NCBI GenBank assembly: GCA_016490735.1
Contig: JAEMWC010000030.1
Coordinates: 492,001 to 556,000, forward strand
Origin: Pachyseris speciosa
Taxonomy: Eukaryota > Cnidaria > Anthozoa > Scleractinia > Pachyseridae
Reading direction: 5' to 3'
DNA length: 64,000 nucleotides
Part shown: positions 11,200 to 20,568 of the stretch, piece by piece
Layout: every line of letters starts with the position of its first letter
Numbering within the stretch: position 1 is the first letter of the stretch
The notes under the pieces: model-generated
The model's database searches: none
The model's input: only the letters and a program-made list of their open reading frames with translations
Told to the model about the DNA's origin: nothing
Translations under genes and position numbers: made by a program

Positions 11200-11945
11200 C
11201 GGAATGTCACAGGGCCCACACAGCAAAGTTTGCAACTGGGGGAGGGGAGGGAGACGGAGGCTCGCAGTGAACGCGTTAGCGTGAGTTAACTAGGAGGGTG
11301 CGGGGGCATGCTTTCCCAGAAAATTTTTAAGTTTAATGTAATGGCAGGAAATTCGTTTAAGACTAACATGGTGTTTTAAGACAAGAATTTAATGACGCTT
11401 TAATTACCTTTTCGCTTAACTAATTAGTTTTCAGTTTTTTTGCTTTTTACTGTTGAAAAGCGGGGGCTAAAGCCATCCCCAGCCCCTCACCCTGCGAGGT
11501 CCCTCTATCATCGAATGACGAAATCCGATCCGTACCGGAGGTCGCCTTCGTTTTTGCTTTGAGCATTTGATTGGTGATTCACTACAGAAATGTCAGTATA
11601 CTCGATATTTCAACTGTATAACGAGTGTTACAAAACCGTTTCCTTTTCCTCTTTTTGCTATAGAAAAATATAATTCAAAGAAGCTTTGAACTCCTTTTCA
11701 CGGATGACGGATTGCAACTATAATGGAGGGGGCGGGGGGGGGGGGGGGCAATCTCCCAAAAGGAGGTTCTCAAATCATGGACTGCCGGGCAGTTAGTCTA
11801 TTTGTAATTGAGACCCTTCCGACGGCGGCCGGGCATATAGCCACTGCGTTAAATAAAACGTCCGGAGTTCGTTCATTCATTCCTTCATTCATTCATTCAT
11901 TGCATCTCATTTCACATTTATTGTGCTACCTCATAAAGATATCTT
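11200..11945. repeat. Non-coding stretch with poly-G and ATTC microsatellite
   Basis: No gene is supported. Low-complexity stretches are a G run at about 11723-11749 and (ATTC)n at about 11873-11900. Confidence 0.6.
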
Positions 11946-11949
11946 TATA

Positions 11950-12404
11950 TATATAGCTGACCTTTTGAAAACCGTGTTAGACTCCAGAACTTGAGTTTTT
12001 GTAAAATGGCCAGGAAAATGCCTGGACCTTGCTTTCAGATAGATTCAATTCTTACCAGCTCATGCCTTTGTTGCATGCTAGCCAGCCCGGTGTGCGTGTT
12101 CGTCAAAATTTCCAACACTCAGGCATACATGCAGCTGCGTTCCTACAGGCAATAAAGTCAGCAAATTAATTAAGAATAGAAAAACCAACATCACATGGCC
12201 AAAGTTTGAGCCGGCCTACCCCCCCCCCCCTGCTTTAAGAGCTGGCCAGCTCAAATGCAGATGGCCTTGTAGCCCTGTCCCTCTTGAGTGCCCTGAAACC
12301 CGGCTTGACGGAACCCCCCCTCAAAATTAACCGGCCGGATTACCACCGGAATCGGCGGTGAAAATCACAAATGACTGACCCTGTTTTGAAAAATCCAGCT
12401 ATAT
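11950..12404. mobile_element. MITE at the truncation point of the Penelope-like element
   Basis: The left end TATAGCTGACCTTTTGAAAA and the right end TTTTGAAAAATCCAGCTATA are imperfect inverted repeats, both set in TA-rich sequence, which blurs the exact ends. The readable Penelope-like coding sequence starts immediately to the right, so this insertion, or an earlier truncation, removed the rest of that element. Confidence 0.65.
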
Positions 12405-12880
12405 ATATATATAGAAACCACACATGCTCCTTCAGGAACGAACGATACAAAAATGTAACCGAACTCAGCAAGCACATATGGAGTCTGAAAGATCGAAAAA
12501 TCAATTACGAAATTAAGTGGCGAAAAGTAAGGCAAGCCAGATCGTATTCAAATATCAGCAAAAAATGTAATCTGTGTCTGTGGGAAAAATATTTTATAAT
12601 ATGTAAACCAGAAATGTCGACACTTAATCACAGAAATGAACTGACATCGATCTGTAGACATTCTAAGAAATTCCTGTTAAATACTGTGATTGCTTAACGT
12701 TTAGTGCTTCCGTCGATACATCTTGGCATGTCACACTAGTAAGCATTGTTCCATATTTTCAAATTTTGTATATCTTTCAATGTAACCGTTATTGTTGTCA
12801 GTTGCCTGATGATTGCTTCGTGAGAAGCATGAAACTCGGAGTAGCAAATAAATGTGTTTGAACTAGTACCGACTCCACAA
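12404..12880 (+). mobile_element. 3' end of a Penelope-like element (GIY-YIG domain C-terminus, then ribozyme region)
   Basis: The open frame to the stop at 12695-12697 encodes the last part of a GIY-YIG-type endonuclease as found at the C-terminus of Penelope-like elements. Diagnostic blocks are [57 protein letters not shown]. The reverse transcriptase and the catalytic GIY and YIG motifs are missing; the frame opens directly after the MITE end. About 105 bp past the stop is a hammerhead ribozyme motif (12802-12847), the arrangement known for Penelope-like elements, whose repeats carry such ribozymes. It is a fragment and cannot move by itself. Confidence 0.85.
12802..12847 (+). ncRNA. Hammerhead ribozyme motif (minimal type I)
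   Basis: All conserved parts are in order. Stem I 5' strand is TTGC (12802-12805), then the core CTGATGA (12806-12812). Stem II is TGCTTC (12814-12819) and GAAGCA (12824-12829) around loop GTGA. The core GAAA is 12831-12834. A very short stem III is CTC (12835-12837) and GAG (12839-12841). The cleavage triplet GTA is 12841-12843, and stem I 3' strand GCAA is 12844-12847. Cleavage is expected after 12843. Stem III with a single-base loop is too tight for a monomer; ribozymes of this minimal kind in Penelope-like elements are thought to work as dimers or in tandem. Motif seen directly; activity inferred. Confidence 0.85.
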
Positions 12881-12928
12881 TTGAATTTGTTTTTAGTATC
12901 ATCATTCGACACAGAAGTTTACAGTTTC

Positions 12929-12930
12929 TT

Positions 12931-12957
<27 letters not shown>
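12929..12957. repeat. (TA)n microsatellite
   Basis: Uninterrupted TA dinucleotide run. Confidence 0.95.
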
Positions 12958-12962
<5 letters not shown>

Positions 12963-13356
12963 ATGTCAGCGGTCGTAGGGTTAATTAATTACAATAGTGT
13001 TAACTAGTTCCAAAGTACTATTTGCAGTAACAAACCACCAATTAATGTTTGTGCGATTTTATTGGCTATTTGGATCACGTGGTGTAAATCGGAGATCGGG
13101 TATCCCATACGAGTATATATTTCTCCTCCGATTTTTCGGTCACAAATAAAAAGACAAAACAAAGCCAGTCTTTTTAAAGTTTTCGCAATTTCAAATGGAA
13201 GAATCCAATCTCAGTTTAAATGAAACAAACTCAACCAATCAATGCAGTTGTTTACGTCATTCGCAATCGTCGTCAGATCACTTTTTTTTTCAATATTTTC
13301 AACTTTCAACTGTGGCTGCTCGATATAGAAATTAATTAATCGGAGGGTTATAACAT

Positions 13357-13505
13357 AAATAAACCCCTTTCCGGCTTGCTGATATATCGGAGGATAATGT
13401 CTTTGGCTGATAGCATGTCCTCAAAATTTTACAGTTCATTTTCGGACAATCTATCAGCCGCGGACATTATCCTCTGATATACCAGCCACCGAAAGGGGTT
13501 TATTT
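13357..13505. mobile_element. 149-bp fold-back MITE
   Basis: Left arm AAATAAACCCCTTTCCGG, then ATATATCGGAGGATAATGTC and GGCTGATAG; the right arm is the inverse, ending CCGAAAGGGGTTTATTT. The loop is about 35 bases. Confidence 0.85.
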
Positions 13506-13608
13506 GCTAAATATCGTTTGCTAAACGATACTATTAGATATCAAATAAAGCCTAATAAAATCCTCAGCGTTTTGCATCGCAACCTAATAATGATAACCAC
13601 TCTTTCTC

Positions 13609-14614
13609 TATGGCGCGTTATCGGTGTCAAAATTATGTTTGTCACTTAATTATGTGTTTTGTATTGACATTAAAATGTTCATTGTGAAATTAACCTCGTT
13701 CGTCTTGATGTTCGTCTTGATGCTATGATCACTGTATGATGTTCGTCATGACATTATGATGTTCGTCTTGACATTATGATGTTCGTCTTGACATTATGAT
13801 GTTCGTCATGACATTATGATGTTCGTCTTGATGTTATGATGTTCGTCTTGAGATTAGGATGCTCGTCTTGAGATTATGATGTTGGTCTTGAGATTATGAT
13901 GTTCGTCATGACATTATGATGTTCGTCTTGATGTTCGTCTTGAGATTACGATGTTCGTCTTGAGATTATGATGGTCGTCTTGATAGCATGCACTGCGCGC
14001 CCAATTCCCTCCAATCCATACCGTTCTTGGTAGTTGTTCGCAAAACATGGCGGAAAACATTGCGGGATCTAGCCAGTCTGGAGATAAAGACGATCAGGAC
14101 GTCTTTGCAACCTTAAGAAAGGCCACTGACAGCTTAAACAAAGTAGCTGACCTATTGCGAGACAATGGCCGCGGGCGATACGCAGCGGAGCGTCTTCGAC
14201 CAGTTCGACTCCATGTTCATTTACTAGAGCATACGGTTACTACAGTACTGCTGCTTCACCAAGCCTAACTAACAAGTGGTATATTTTCAGAGCATCGTCG
14301 ATTCTTTGGCAATGCAGCTGTACGTGCCAACAGTCGAGTCCACCAAATAGCGGCAGCAATGCGCTTCAGTCCACTTTCTTCCGGAGCAACCCAAACAACA
14401 ACAAGCACGGGAAGGAAAAGGTCACGTAGAACAGCTGGGGGAGGATTTGCTGAGCGAAACTAGTGGACTCACAAGTTCTGTTGTTTGGCGAATATAGATG
14501 CTTGTAAAATACCCACTGTGGAAGAGAAGATAACACTGAGGGCTGCAGGACTGGGTGAAAAGGAAATGACGCTCGACAAATGCTGGTCTTCGAGTCGTTC
14601 GCACGAGAAGCTAT
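13609..14614 (+). repeat. Left arm of a 4-kb inverted duplication
   Basis: Runs from TATGGCGCGTTATCGG to CACGAGAAGCTAT and matches the inverse of 16567-17608 almost base for base. It holds a 20-bp minisatellite and the first exons of a broken coding locus. The arms differ in length mainly through minisatellite copy number, plus a 4-base insertion in the left arm (CTAACTAACAAG against CTAACAAG). Confidence 0.92.
13695..13985. repeat. 20-bp minisatellite, left arm
   Basis: Tandem variants of GATGTTCGTCTTGACATTAT with CATGACATTATGAT and TTGAGATTATGAT forms. There are no unique spacers. It ends about 60 bp upstream of the ATG at 14047. Confidence 0.92.
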
Positions 14615-15864
14615 TCTTGGTTTTCACATGACGTCATAAAAACTAAAAGACTTGTATTTTTAGATTCATAACGTAAAAGACATTTTAGAAATGTATCTGC
14701 TTGCATGTTTTCAGCTCGGTAGCGTGCTTTGATTTGAAAATAGAGGAGTTTGAATTTTAGGCTTTTTCAGATTGCGTGACATAAACATGTGTCATGTACA
14801 CGAAAACATCGATTCAGCTTGTGTTTTTGAGGTTTGGAAAGCCAACGTGACAGGAGAAGCGTCTTTGCGAATGTTTGCGAGCTCAAATGAGAGAAGAATG
14901 CCTTTGATATATCCAAAGTAAATTCCAGATGTTTCAATATGTTTCCGGCCGCCATATTTGTGCCCCTCAGAGGGACACTAACATGGCGTGTCAGTACTAA
15001 ACTCTATAATTCTGAGTGGTACATTTTGCGGAATAACTCGAGTACGGGATATCGCACAGCCCCGAGACTTTAGCAGGTTGTTTATTTATTACTCTTCTAC
15101 AACATCTCAATTTCTTGACTTTATCTTTCGAATGGTAGATGATTTTATTTTTTTACTTGTGTGACTGAAAACCAAGAATCAGAAACATTCCCCAGAGCTT
15201 AAGCTTAATGATGGTAGAGGGTATGAATTTTTAAGAACTGATGGTCGATCAACTTCACGGTTGGTGCTTATACCTGGTTCAAAGGTAGAGGGTTATAGTG
15301 TCCAGTACCTGAAAGACAACTTGAATCAAGCAACTGCTTACATCTGCCCACTACAGAACGATCTCTCGTTGTCCCCTTTAGAAGACTTTGAAGTTGGAAT
15401 GATAGTAAGTCAATAAATCTTATTCAAGATGGTCACCTTGTTGGCTTTCTTATTATAATGAAAACTCAGGGGGGCAGACAACTAAACTGGGGAGATTTCA
15501 ACAGATCTTTTAGCTATCTAGATTAATTATCTGACGTTCATTGCATGTTTACAGCCTTAGCAGTTAAGTAGAACGATTAAATGAGTTACTTTGATGTTTT
15601 CAGGAGAAAAATGCACAGGTAAGCTTAATGCAGTAAAGAACGAAAACTGTAGAAGGCCAGTCAAATAAATTACATTTTGATAACAAGTATTAAATTTGCA
15701 ATACTTTAATGTGCTTTTGGCTATGTTACTTTAGAATATAAAAAATCTCACACACTACCTTGATGACTTGAGGACTTTTAAATATTGCATCACTTAATTT
15801 GTTTTCCTTATAGGCTGATATTCCCATGGAGGAGTGTTGTTCAATGTGCAGTCATTACAGTTAA
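14047..15864 (+). pseudogene. Broken multi-exon gene of an uncharacterised, probably lineage-expanded family
   Basis: The first segment (14047-14268) begins MAENIAGSSQSGDKDDQDVF. A frame shift then leads into EHRRFFGNAAVRANSRVHQI and TGRKRSRRTAGGGFAERN, ending at an in-frame TAG (14461-14463). Past the stop the same frame continues WTHKFCCLANIDACKIPTVE and EKITLRAAGLGEKEMTLDKC. A MITE (14615-15177) interrupts the next part, which resumes with SETFP, then GRGYEFLRTDGRSTSRLVLI and YLKDNLNQATAYICPLQNDL, ending at a GT donor (15405). A 15-base mini-exon (15604-15618) and a last exon (15814-15864, ADIPMEECCSMCSHYS, TAA) follow with proper AG/GT borders. The LGEK, GGY-FLR, and YLK-ATAYI-PLQ-DL pattern reminds me of proteins annotated in corals and fish as G2/M-phase-specific ubiquitin ligase-like, upstream of the HECT-like domain; this is recollection, not a search. 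Stop and frameshifts make it a pseudogene. Confidence 0.65.
14615..15177. mobile_element. 563-bp TIR element inserted in the pseudogene
   Basis: Ends TCTTGGTTTTCA and TGAAAACCAAGA are inverted repeats (the left continues CATGACGTCAT). AT flanks both sides. The inverted copy of this locus at 16567 reads GCTATCAGAAACATTCC without interruption, which defines the insertion precisely. Interior sequence includes GCCGCCATATTTGTGCCCCT. No coding capacity. Confidence 0.9.
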
Positions 15865-15924
15865 ATTAAGATGTAATCAGCTCTACGCATAAGTGGGAAT
15901 AATTAACAATAATTATTATATCTG

Positions 15925-16174
15925 AGAATGAATGTATGAAAATCATATTTGAACTGCAGATTAATGATTAAATATGTGACTGATCATTGCAGTTATGAAC
16001 ACTACTTAAGCAGTAGTGAAATAAATCCTGAAATAAAATCAGGCTTGTATGGGATTTGAACCCACAACCTCTGTGATACCGGTGCAACGCTCTACCGACT
16101 GAGCTAACAAGCCATCTGGGAGCTGGTCGTTTAGTTGGTTTGTAATATACCCGTGAGTGGTGAATATGTGAGTG
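15925..16174 (-). repeat. tRNA-like repeat unit, copy A (circular permutation of copy B)
   Basis: Minus-strand order: flank ending GACCAGCTCCCAGAT, a 72-bp tRNA-like body (16042-16113), then a tail with CACTACTGCTTAAGTAGTGT. The body has A box TAGCTCAGTCGGTAGAG, B box GGGTTCAAATCCC, perfect 7-bp acceptor pairing (GGCTTGT/ACAAGCC) and anticodon-loop CCGGTAT (GGT, threonine-like). The anticodon stem has mismatches. The same unit occurs at 52876-53101 but starts and ends at a different point of the sequence circle. Confidence 0.8.
16042..16113 (-). tRNA. tRNA-like body (Thr-GGT-like), probably not functional
   Basis: Cloverleaf spacing is intact: acceptor 7 bp, D arm GCTC/GAGC, T arm GTGGG/CCCAT around TTCAAAT. 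The anticodon stem pairs only in three of five positions. It belongs to a dispersed repeat, so a tRNA-derived or tRNA-mimicking element is more likely than a working tRNA gene. Confidence 0.45.
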
Positions 16175-16545
16175 TCACGGTATTGTACCATCAGCTTAAA
16201 AGTACCAATGCATCAGCGGAAACCTTAAAATAATGGTCTAGTTTTGCTGCCAAAGACTGTAGTACTGCATTGACACTATAAACTCCTGTATTAAATCAAA
16301 GATGATGAGGATGGAAATGGATTGAAATTTGAAAAAACTTGCTAGTTTTTTCAAAATTTCAAGCTATGAATTGAATAATCACCAAAAAAATTATTATGGT
16401 TAGCTCTCCCTGCTAACAGTTCATTGGAATTCACCTTGCTGATTATTTTCTGTAGGAGAATTTTGTGCACGATAACAGGTAAAAGGCAGTAATTTTTAGC
16501 AGAATTGAACCAAAAACAGCAAAAATCTCAGTGACTTTGCTCCTT

Positions 16546-17130
16546 TAAGCTTGGGGAATGTTTCTGATAGCTTCTCGTGCGAACGACTCGAAGACCAGCA
16601 TTTGTCGAGCGTCATTTCCTTTTCACCCAGTCCTGCAGCCCTCAGTGTTATCTTCTCTTCCACAGTGGGTATTTTACAAGCATCTATATTCGCCAAACAA
16701 CAGAACTTGTGAGTCCACTAGTTTCGCTCAGCAAATCCTCCCCCAGCTGTCCTACGTGACCTTTTCCTTCCCGTGCTTGTTGTTGTTTGGGTTGCTCCGG
16801 AAGAAAGTGGACTAAAGCGCATTGCTGCCGTTATTTGGTGGACTCGACTGTTGGCACGTACAGCTGCATTGCCAAACAATCGACGATGCTCTGAAAATAT
16901 ACCACTTGTTAGGCTTGGTGAAGCAGCAGTACTGTAGTAACCGTATGCTCTAATAAATGAACATGGAGTTGAACTGGTCGAAGACGCTCCGCTGCGTATC
17001 GCCCGCGGCCATTGTCTCGCAATAGGTCAGCTACTTTGTTTAAGCTGTCATTGGCCTTTCTTAAGGTTGCAAAGACGTCCTGATCGTCTTTATCTCCAGA
17101 CTGGCTAGATCCCGCAATGTTTTCCGCCAT
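16546..17130 (-). pseudogene. Inverted duplicate of the pseudogene's 5' half
   Basis: Minus strand from an ATG at 17128-17130: MAENIAGSSQSGDKDDQDVF, then a frame shift, SLTSGIFSEHRRLFGNAAVR, TGRKRSRRTAGGGFAERN, the same in-frame TAG as in the left arm, then WTHKFCCLANIDACKIPTVE. It continues without interruption through HEKLSETFPKLKG, where the left copy has a MITE. Similarity to the left copy ends near 16546. Because stop and first frameshift are shared, they existed before the duplication. Downstream exons are absent. Confidence 0.7.
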
Positions 17131-17608
17131 GTTTTGCGAACAACTACCAAGAACGGTATGGATTGGAGGGAATTGGGCGCGCAGTGCATGCTATCAAGAC
17201 GACCATCATAATCTCAAGACGAACATCGTAATCTCAAGACGAACATCAAGACGAACATCATAATGTCATGACGAACATCATAATCTCAAGACGAACATCA
17301 TAATCTCAAGACGAGCATCCTAATCTCAAGACGAACATCATAACATCAAGACGAACATCATAATGTCATGACGAACATCATAATGTCATGACGAACATCA
17401 TAATGTCAAGACGAACATCATAATGTCATGACGAACATCATAATGTCAAGACGAACATCATAATGTCATGACGAACATCATACAGTGATCATAGCATCAA
17501 GACGAACATCAAGACGAACGAGGTTAATTTCACAATGAACATTTGAATGTCAATACAAAACACATAATTAAGTGACAAACATAATTTTGACACCGATAAC
17601 GCGCCATA
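16567..17608 (-). repeat. Right arm of the 4-kb inverted duplication
   Basis: Inverse of 13609-14614; carries the same broken first exons and a slightly longer minisatellite block. The spacer between arms (14615-16566) holds a MITE, the pseudogene's last exons and a tRNA-like repeat. Confidence 0.92.
17195..17522. repeat. 20-bp minisatellite, right arm
   Basis: Inverse of the left-arm array: ATAATGTCATGACGAACATC variants in tandem. It has a few more units than the left array. Confidence 0.92.
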
Positions 17609-18139
17609 TTTCTCAAGTTCCGTGTTTCCGCGAGCGTGGAAAAAGGGTGAAGTAGTCCCACACCCTAAAGAGGGCGACCATGAGTAGGCGAATAACAACC
17701 GTCCAATCTCGCTAGTCTGCCAGTCCTCTCTAAGGTAGCGGAGAGGATTGCCATTGACATTGCATAACCGATTGACGAGACATCAAAGTGGAAACCGATC
17801 TCTGCACTCGACGGAAACGTTGAGCTTATTAGTAAGGGACGACATCTTTACAGCGATGGATACCAGGCAAATAATATAACAGCAAACGTTCTAATAGATT
17901 TAAGTAAAGCTTTAGACAGTCTCTGTCATTCTACCCTGCTCAGCAAACTCCAACTGCTTAGCACCTCAGAGAAGGCACTCCTCTGGTTCAAGAGCTACCT
18001 GTCAGACAGACAGCAGTGTACTCATATTCAGTGGTACATCATTGTCGGATCCCCCGTCACGATAACTCATGGGGTACCTCAGAGGTCGATCTTAGGCCCG
18101 ATGCTGTTTACACTCTATATAAATGACCAGCAACTCATC

Positions 18140-18420
18140 ACTAGGAGCCCTATATTCCTGTCACGGCGTTTTCACAGACCAATTTATTTTTAGACTTAAT
18201 TTCACGCCAATATCAGATTCCCGCAGGAGCGCCAATGACCAATCACAAGTCGCTGCACGTGCCACAAGAATCTGCACGTGCAAAGCTTTCGCTCATTAAA
18301 ACTATTGTTATGTGGCGCTCTCGTGGTCCTTGCCGTTCTCGTTGCCTCTCGGTCTGTATAAATGCCATGACATAGGCTTAGTATGGGAACTGTTCGCTCC
18401 TGTAGTTATGGGATCCTGGA
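18140..18420. other. Non-LINE insertion inside the RT domain
   Basis: Between LYINDQ and DLPKVTKFSNIESYVDD the reverse transcriptase reading is lost for about 280 bases. The sequence contains CACGTGC words in inverted order but I could not define ends or a target duplication. Confidence 0.45.
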
Positions 18421-19023
18421 ATGACCTTCCAAAGGTAACTAAGTTCAGTAACATCGAATCCTATGTGGACGACACTAAGATCTACCGTGTGCTTGTGTGC
18501 GTCTAAAGATATCCACTCTTGTCTGCAAAAAGTCGCCGAGGATCTTGAAAGTATTGCTGGTTGGTGTTGCGCAAATCACCTGCTTATAAACCCGGATAAA
18601 ACTAAACTTGTGCTCTTTGGAACACGGCAACTTGCATCAAAACTACCTGACGTCACTGTACCCTTTCTTGGACAACAACTATGTCCTGTCTTGTCCGCCA
18701 AAGATCTGGTCAGTGTTACCGTGGACTCTGGCTTAACATTCAACAATCACATCTCATCATTATCGTCATCTTTGCTATCTAGTTTGTGTGAAATAAGTAG
18801 GGTCCGCCGCCTGTTCTCCAAAGAAGTTCTGTGTATAATAATTAACTCTATTGTGTTAAGTAAATTATTTTACTGTTCTGCTGTGTGGTCTGGTACTTAC
18901 AAACAGAACAACCATAAACTACAACTTATGCAGAACTTTGCTGCCCGTATACTAACTGAAACAAGGAAATACGATCATATTACACCGGCCTTGAAAGCTC
19001 TTGGCTGGCTAACTCTTGGCTGG

Positions 19024-19309
19024 GATACTTCACAAATTAATGTGATCAAGTAAGCTGAAGCCACTCTAAGGGCACTAAGACCACAAGGTAGCGGGCATTA
19101 CCCCTTAAAGGCCGAAACAGCTTAAGGCCGAAACAGCTGTCCATGGCTGCTAATGCTTGTACTCAATCTTTGCTTTGGTAGATTTAAGGGGTAATGCCCG
19201 CTACCTTGTGGCCTTAGTGCCCTTAGAGTGGCTTCAGCTTACTTGATCACGTTAATTTGTGAAGTATCCTTGTTACTCCAGCCACATCCCACAAGCTTCA
19301 CGTTTTCAT
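19024..19309. mobile_element. Fold-back element in the LINE with 14-bp target duplication
   Basis: Arms of about 80 bp: GATACTTCACAAATTAA, AAGCTGAAGCCACTCTAAGG, AGGTAGCGGGCATTACCCCT and their inverse at 19180-19269, plus an unpaired tail of about 40 bp. TAACTCTTGGCTGG occurs directly on both sides (19010-19023 and 19310-19323). Removing the insert rejoins the LINE reading ALGWLT-IEEQLRLRD. Confidence 0.85.
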
Positions 19310-19639
19310 TAACTCTTGGCTGGCTAACTATTGAGGAGCAACTTCGATTGCGTGACGTGACAATGATGTGCAAATGTGTTAACAATTTAGTGCCAGCATA
19401 TATGAGCTGTAAACTAGGGAAGCGATCAAATGCGCAAGCTTACAATCTCCGCAATAGTGAAGATCTAAACCTGCCAGAATGCCGGACAGCGGCTGCGCAG
19501 CGCGCAGGGTAGCAAAAGCAGGGAATAGTCTCAGCAACAGCACTAGAACTGCTTGATCACTAAGATCATTTAAAAAGCATGCAAAGGCAGAATTAATGAA
19601 GAAATAGGATACCTGTATCTCAACATACAACTGTGGTAT

Positions 19640-20390
19640 ATTATTACAGTGTTAGTCGTTATTGTTGTTATTTTTAGTAGTAGTAATTTTAAGTTGTTAT
19701 CTATATATCAAGTTCATGTAAGTTATTATATTTTATATCATTAGTCTTATTTATATTATATATAAACATTGTAAATTAATTCTGAAAAGCTCCTTGGGGA
19801 GAATTAATATGCCCTCGCGCGACTCCCTCTCGGCTAAAAGTAAACGGAAAAGACTGCTGCGAAGGCTTAAGTTAAGACATCAGTCTGACAGACTTGCGTC
19901 GGCTTAACGCTGTTGTTGTTGTTAACTTCACTTGTAGATTCAGATATCTGGGAATCTGTGTCACTGATATTTGCTGTTTACACATGTATATGAAGATATC
20001 TCCTCTAAAGAAGGCTCATCCTAGTTCTTGTAGATGAGATAATTAAGTAGGTAAGTAGTTGTTTTCGAAATCAACATGGTAGTCTACCAAGACTGAATTG
20101 AGTTAAAAGTTACAATAAATATACAAATATCCGTATGTCAGATTAGAACGATAATTATAATAAACTAATTTGAATCTCATAATTCAAATACACAATAAAA
20201 CTAAGATTGAGCTTTGTTTCGTGTGAATAGTTTTTATTTCTTGGAATTCACAAGGAGTGCACGTGCGTACTTCATATGGTTACCAAGCCCTTGCCTTCCT
20301 GACTTGTATGGGGAAAAACCGGAAAAAACAGGAAAAAATTGTTGCTTGCGTCGGGCTCGAGGTTGGCTTGCGGTCGCTTAGAAACAGATG
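19640..20390. other. LINE 3' flank and AT-rich sequence
   Basis: Contains a short TGT trinucleotide run near 19906-19921 and AT-rich sequence. No gene is supported. Confidence 0.5.
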
Positions 20391-20405
20391 CATAGTAGAC
20401 GAGTG

Positions 20406-20483
20406 CATTCTTGACCCCAGACCTCTTCTCGGGCTTCTCTTCCTCAGTCATGCGCAAAAGAGAAGAGCTCTGGGGTCGAGATT
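20406..20483. mobile_element. 78-bp fold-back of the CAATCTCG family with target duplication
   Basis: Left CATTCTTGACCCCAGACCTC and right CTCTGGGGTCGAGATT pair, with TCTTCTC and its inverse inside. GTAGACGAGTG flanks both sides (20395-20405 and 20484-20494). It lies about 65 bp upstream of the proposed SF3B3 start region. Confidence 0.82.
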
Positions 20484-20547
20484 GTAGACGAGTGGTACTG
20501 GGTTCTACTTAGGAACAAGTGCGCATGACTGCACGTGCGTCCAACGT

Positions 20548-20558
20548 AAAATGGCGGC
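20548..20558 (+). promoter_or_regulatory. YY1-type motif at a probable SF3B3 promoter
   Basis: AAAATGGCGGC matches the YY1 core (AANATGGCGGC) often found just past transcription starts of TATA-less housekeeping genes in animals. It lies 2.3 kb upstream of the SF3B3 start codon, in a region otherwise free of repeats, and is followed at 20703 by a good GT donor. No RNA evidence is available, so the link to SF3B3 is inferred. Confidence 0.4.
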
Positions 20559-20568
20559 TTTCTTCTAA
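20551..20568 (+). CDS. Possible 5-codon upstream ORF in the SF3B3 leader
   Basis: ATG GCG GCT TTC TTC TAA starts within the YY1-type motif. If transcription begins upstream of it, it would be a minimal uORF. It may equally lie at or before the start site and never be translated. Confidence 0.2.
   Translation: MAAFF

Larger units (their letters stand above)
17631..19640 (+). mobile_element. Degenerate CR1-like LINE (reverse transcriptase and 3' part)
   Basis: RT motifs read in broken frames: NRPISL near 17700; VLIDLSKALDS, STLLSKLQLL, WFKSYLSDRQQ and THGVPQRSILGPMLFTLYIN at about 17893-18124; the palm box YVDDTKIYR at 18461-18487; then GWCCANHLLINPDKTKLVLF, LSAKDLVSVTVDSGLTFNNH and VLSKLFYCSAVWSGTYK at 18560-18905; thumb and C-terminal part to about 19512. 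It is interrupted at 18140-18420 by unrelated sequence and at 19024-19309 by a fold-back element. No endonuclease domain is present: 5'-truncated and dead. Confidence 0.85.

Noticed and set aside
12371..12403. Start codon of the Penelope-like ORF at 12371
   Set aside because: The first codons lie within the MITE end and TA repeat; the family-like protein begins only at YRNHTC, so the ATG is accidental.
13695..13985. Regular 20-bp repeats resembling a CRISPR array
   Set aside because: Repeats are head-to-tail without unique spacers and sit in a eukaryotic intergenic region; this is a minisatellite.
16042..16113. Functional tRNA-Thr gene
   Set aside because: The body is embedded in a dispersed repeat with a second copy in the window, and the anticodon stem is mismatched.
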